From: Avimonas intestinalis
GTDB taxonomy: Bacteria > Bacillota > Clostridia > Oscillospirales > Acutalibacteraceae
DNA: 64,000 bases
NCBI GenBank assembly: GCA_904380375.1
Contig: CAJFID010000004.1
Coordinates: 56,869 to 120,868, forward strand
Direction: 5' to 3'
Made by a program: the position numbers and the translations under genes. This document shows, piece after piece, positions 61,254 to 64,000 of this stretch (its first letter is position 1; each line of letters begins with the position of its first letter). The notes below the pieces were generated by a model. It was not told where the DNA came from and made no database searches. It saw only the letters and a program-made list of their open reading frames with translations.

Positions 61254-63491
61254 TCAATACAGTGTGCGGCTGGCGATCTCCCGCTGCACATCGGGCGCGA
61301 GGGTGACGAACCGGGCGCTGAAACCGCCGACCCGCACCATCAGATGCCCGTACTTTTCGGGATGGACCATCGCCTGCTCCAGCTCATCCTTGCTGACCAC
61401 GGTAATCATGGCCTGGGCGCCGCCGTTGTCAAAGTAGGTCGCCAGCAGGCTCTTGAGGATATCGCGGTGGTTGTTGAACAGGTCCTTGCTGAACTTCATA
61501 TTCTGCACCGCGCCGGCGTGGTGGTGGGTATCAAGCTTCACCAGGGAGTTGAGCATCGCGGTCACGCCGTTGACATCCGTGCCGCCGGTGGGGTTGTTGC
61601 CGTTGGCCATCGGCTCCTTGGCCAGCCGCCCGTCGGCGGACGCGCCGGTAAACCGGCCCAGGATGGTGTTGGCCTCGTTGTTGATGATAACGATCATGTA
61701 AGAATGCAGGTTGGTACGCTCCCGCTGGTTGCGGACGGTGTCGCACAGCCAGTTGTGGAACTCCTGCGCAAAGGCGTCCACCCCCGGCAGGTCGTTGCCG
61801 TATTTCTCCACATCCATCAGGATCTTGCGTTCCTTCTCGTAACCGACGAAGTTGGCCTTCATCGCCTTGAGCAACGTAGCGCGGTCGATCCGCTTCTGGT
61901 CGTACACCGCCGTCTTGATGGCGTACAGGCTGTTGGCGGTGTTGACGTTGCCGTAGGTCTCAAGCGTGCCGCCAAGATAATGGGCGCCGCCGTTCAGCAG
62001 GGCCTTGCCCCTCTCCATGCAGTCGTCGAACAGCATACTCATATAGAGGTAGGGGCCCGCCTCAGCGACCACTTCGTACTCGATCTGCTCCTGCTGGGCC
62101 AGGATCTCGATGTAATAGGTCAGCTGCTTCTTATACGCGGCATAGAGCTCGTCGAAGGTCTCAAAATCCTCCAGCCCGCCGAGCTTGAGGCCCATGTCCT
62201 TGTCGTAGAGCATGTCGTGCCCGTTGTAAAGGGTGGCCTCAAGCGCCTTGAGCAGGTTGATGATCCCGTTGGGGGAGCCGATGCTCCGGTGGTTGAGGAC
62301 GTACTCGCCGCAGCCAAACATCATGTAATCCTCGGCCTCTTTGTGCGACACCTCAAACGCGCTTTCTACGGAAGGTATATTTACATCGTCGTTATACAGC
62401 ATGGGGAAGGTGCGCCCCTCGCCGATGCAGGTCAGGGCCTTGTCCATCAGCTCCGGGTTCTGCCCGTGGTAGAAGCGCAGGGAGAGCTGGGGCTCGATCT
62501 CAATGACGGTACGGGAGGCCTCAATGGCCAGCAGCGCGAACTTATCGGCGTTGGCCTCGTTGCGGCGGCCCCGCCCGCCGATAACTACACGGGAGTGGAA
62601 CACCGTCTCCCGGGCCGCCATCAGACGCCAGAGGGACTGGGTATAGGCCAGCGCCTCTTCCTCGGTGATCCTCCCGGATTCAAGGTCGTTGGCATAAAAA
62701 TCGCCGAGGTAGACGTCCATCCGGCCGTAGTTGAGCACGCCGCTGATCAGGGAGTACAGCCATGCGAGCTGCATGGCCTCTACAAAGCTGGAGGGGGCGT
62801 CGTGGGCCATCTTCTCGAGCGCGTTGGCCAGCTTGAGCCGCTGCTCCCGCTTGGCGGGGGCGGAACCGAAGGTCTGGGCCGCGGCGCGTGCTTCGGCCGC
62901 ATACCGCAGGAACACGGCCGACAGGGTGTCCACCGCCATCATCATGGCTTCAAACAGGGCGGCGTCGCCGCCCTCCTTCTCGGCCTTTTCCTTATACCGC
63001 GCGGCCTCGGCCTTGAGGCCGTCCAGCCCCAGGCGCATCAGCTTGTCGTAGTCCATGTAGGCATCGACGATGCGGTACAGCGGGAAGGCGACCTCGCTGT
63101 GCTCCCAGTAGATGTCCTCCGGCAGGGCCTGCTTCATATATTCGGGGAAGCGAGCGCGGGTCTTGTGCCGGGTCTCCTCCCCCTTCCAGAACTCCAGCGC
63201 GTCCCGGATATCCTGCTTCTGTGCGTCGGTGTAGAGGTCGCTTTGGAGCAGGGCGTCAATCCGCTGGGGATCGTAAAAATAGCTGACGCTGCGGCCCAGC
63301 AGCGGCTCGGAGCAGTAGCCGACCTCCGCGATCAGGAAGCGGCCGGCCAGCAGGTCGTCCTCCCGCATCGGCTGGAACCAGTAGCGGGTCTGCACCTCGA
63401 CACATTTGGCCTCGCGGATGGCGCTCGGCGCGTTTTGGTATTTTTTGTAGGTATCGGTAAACTCCATGATGTATTCGTAGGCGTTCAACAT
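61254..63491 (-). CDS. Glycyl radical enzyme of the pyruvate formate-lyase superfamily
   Basis: A 745-residue oxygen-sensitive enzyme. Near the C-terminus MVRVGGFSARFVTL is the glycyl radical loop with the radical on about Gly723. The active-site cysteine lies in YMMFGCGEYVLNH, where the Cys is followed by Gly-Glu. Diol dehydratases and lyases such as choline lyase usually have GCVEP, and formate lyase has two adjacent cysteines, so this is a different subgroup. ATG at 63491 follows AAAGGGG. No radical-SAM activase gene lies in the window. Upstream is a LacI-type site, suggesting sugar control. The substrate is unknown. Confidence 0.92.
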   Translation of the reverse strand: MLNAYEYIMEFTDTYKKYQNAPSAIREAKCVEVQTRYWFQPMREDDLLAGRFLIAEVGYCSEPLLGRSVSYFYDPQRIDALLQSDLYTDAQKQDIRDALEFWKGEETRHKTRARFPEYMKQALPEDIYWEHSEVAFPLYRIVDAYMDYDKLMRLGLDGLKAEAARYKEKAEKEGGDAALFEAMMMAVDTLSAVFLRYAAEARAAAQTFGSAPAKREQRLKLANALEKMAHDAPSSFVEAMQLAWLYSLISGVLNYGRMDVYLGDFYANDLESGRITEEEALAYTQSLWRLMAARETVFHSRVVIGGRGRRNEANADKFALLAIEASRTVIEIEPQLSLRFYHGQNPELMDKALTCIGEGRTFPMLYNDDVNIPSVESAFEVSHKEAEDYMMFGCGEYVLNHRSIGSPNGIINLLKALEATLYNGHDMLYDKDMGLKLGGLEDFETFDELYAAYKKQLTYYIEILAQQEQIEYEVVAEAGPYLYMSMLFDDCMERGKALLNGGAHYLGGTLETYGNVNTANSLYAIKTAVYDQKRIDRATLLKAMKANFVGYEKERKILMDVEKYGNDLPGVDAFAQEFHNWLCDTVRNQRERTNLHSYMIVIINNEANTILGRFTGASADGRLAKEPMANGNNPTGGTDVNGVTAMLNSLVKLDTHHHAGAVQNMKFSKDLFNNHRDILKSLLATYFDNGGAQAMITVVSKDELEQAMVHPEKYGHLMVRVGGFSARFVTLAPDVQREIASRTLY

Positions 63492-63549
63492 GGCAAAAAC
63501 CCCTTTCCAGGCCGGCGGATTTTGCCGCCGGGACCAAGGCATTCCTTGA

Positions 63550-63561
63550 GAAAACGATTAC
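63550..63561. promoter_or_regulatory. LacI-type operator before the glycyl radical enzyme
   Basis: GAAAACGATTAC (reverse GTAATCGTTTTC) lies about 35-45 bases downstream of the inferred transcription start. Confidence 0.6.
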
Positions 63562-63597
63562 TCTTTGAGGGAACAGCACCGTTTCTCATTCACCCCC

Positions 63598-63626
63598 ATT
63601 ATACGCACGCGCTTTCAAAAAATCAA
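63598..63626 (-). promoter_or_regulatory. Promoter of the glycyl radical enzyme gene
   Basis: Minus-strand TTGATT (63621-63626), 17-base spacer and TATAAT (63598-63603). Confidence 0.83.
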
Positions 63627-63958
63627 GGGCTTTGGAGGAACTTCCTGCGCCCCGGGCGGACGGTTTTTGAAAGCCGCTTTTCCGGCCTCTTCTGCCGGCT
63701 CTTCCACAGCTATACACCGGCCGATTTCTAAAGCAAAGGCCGGCCCGTTTCCAAGGCAAGAACCGGGCGGGGATGCTTGCGGGGAAGCGGCCCCAAGAGA
63801 ACCCGTCCGGCACCCTTTTTGGCCCCTCTCCGCCCGCTTGACGGGGGATGTCCGTTTGCGTTGCTTGCCGCAACGGCCCTGCGCATGGTACGATACCCCC
63901 GACGAAAGATTAACTATAAGAAGTCAAGCCGCAAAAAGGATGGTGGTGGCGAAAAAAG
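63627..63958. other. Non-coding gap at the right edge
   Basis: No gene is seen up to 63958. A possible plus-strand promoter TTGCCG-18-TACGAT (63865-63894) lies near its end. Confidence 0.4.
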
Positions 63959-64000
63959 ATGATTCAAAAAGGGTATAGCAAAGCAGAGGCGCTGGAAGGC
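63959..64000 (+). CDS. Possible 5' end of a gene running off the window
   Basis: ATG at 63959 opens 14 codons (MIQKGYSKAEALEG) to the edge without a stop. A GGTGG-like site is 10 to 15 bases upstream and a possible promoter precedes it. Too little is visible to name it. Confidence 0.25.
   Translation, partial: MIQKGYSKAEALEG

Noticed and set aside
61131..63731. 866-codon plus-strand open frame opposite the glycyl radical enzyme
   Set aside because: Antisense shadow; no domain recognisable and it runs through two regulatory regions.
1..64000. CRISPR arrays, transposases, integrases or prophage genes
   Set aside because: No regularly spaced repeats and no mobile-element protein motifs were found on either strand.

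Overview
The window reads as a chromosomal segment of an anaerobic, GC-rich, Gram-positive member of the Clostridia, most like the gut Oscillospirales. This is inferred from strong AAGGAGG ribosome binding sites, sigma-A-type promoters in short AT-rich gaps, a complete Rnf complex in clostridial order, an oxygen-sensitive glycyl radical enzyme, LacI-type regulators, a sortase-anchored surface protein with an NPTTG signal, and many glycoside hydrolases. There are no rRNA genes, no insertion sequences, no prophage and no CRISPR array.

Positions 1-12 kb hold a tRNA-Met cut by the window edge and a minus-strand operon (NusG-II-domain protein, Gx membrane protein, rnfCDGEAB) for the ferredoxin:NAD+ ion pump. 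Next come an iron alcohol dehydrogenase, a double-ACT regulator, a small helical protein, an RsmF-type rRNA methyltransferase and a PAP2-like membrane protein. Positions 12.3-20.0 kb are a minus-strand aromatic amino acid cluster: DAHP synthase, tyrA, aroB, aroA, aroC and, after an AT-rich gap, pheA. Its first gene is preceded by a textbook attenuator: promoter, a 39-residue leader peptide packed with Phe, Tyr and Trp, then a terminator hairpin.

Positions 20-25 kb carry a GNAT acetyltransferase, a secreted clan GH-A-like lipoprotein, an SGNH hydrolase and a DUF1836 protein. From 25 kb on the window becomes a carbohydrate island. A minus-strand D-allose-type operon (alsE, alsK, rpiB/alsI, a GH36 alpha-galactosidase, a D-lyxose isomerase-like cupin) sits beside a LacI regulator. 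A GH38 alpha-mannosidase with a PfkB kinase follows. Three tandem paralogous surface proteins come next, two lipoproteins flanking one sortase substrate, then a GH31 enzyme. Between 42.9 and 45.9 kb the sequence is damaged: an EamA transporter has a premature stop, and a secreted binding-protein gene is joined abruptly to the tail of an amidohydrolase gene.

After a 1.7 kb non-coding, pyrimidine-rich gap come two tandem GH13-like proteins, one cytoplasmic and one a lipoprotein, and a second LacI regulator. This faces a five-gene plus-strand operon (BadF-type sugar kinase, SIS isomerase, two amidohydrolases, ceramidase-like hydrolase), a GH2 beta-mannosidase-like enzyme and a glycyl radical enzyme. 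Near-identical 12-base palindromes of the GTAAACGTTTAC type lie before most of the sugar units from 30 to 63.6 kb. This suggests shared control by a LacI/CcpA-family repressor and a coordinated glycan-foraging regulon.
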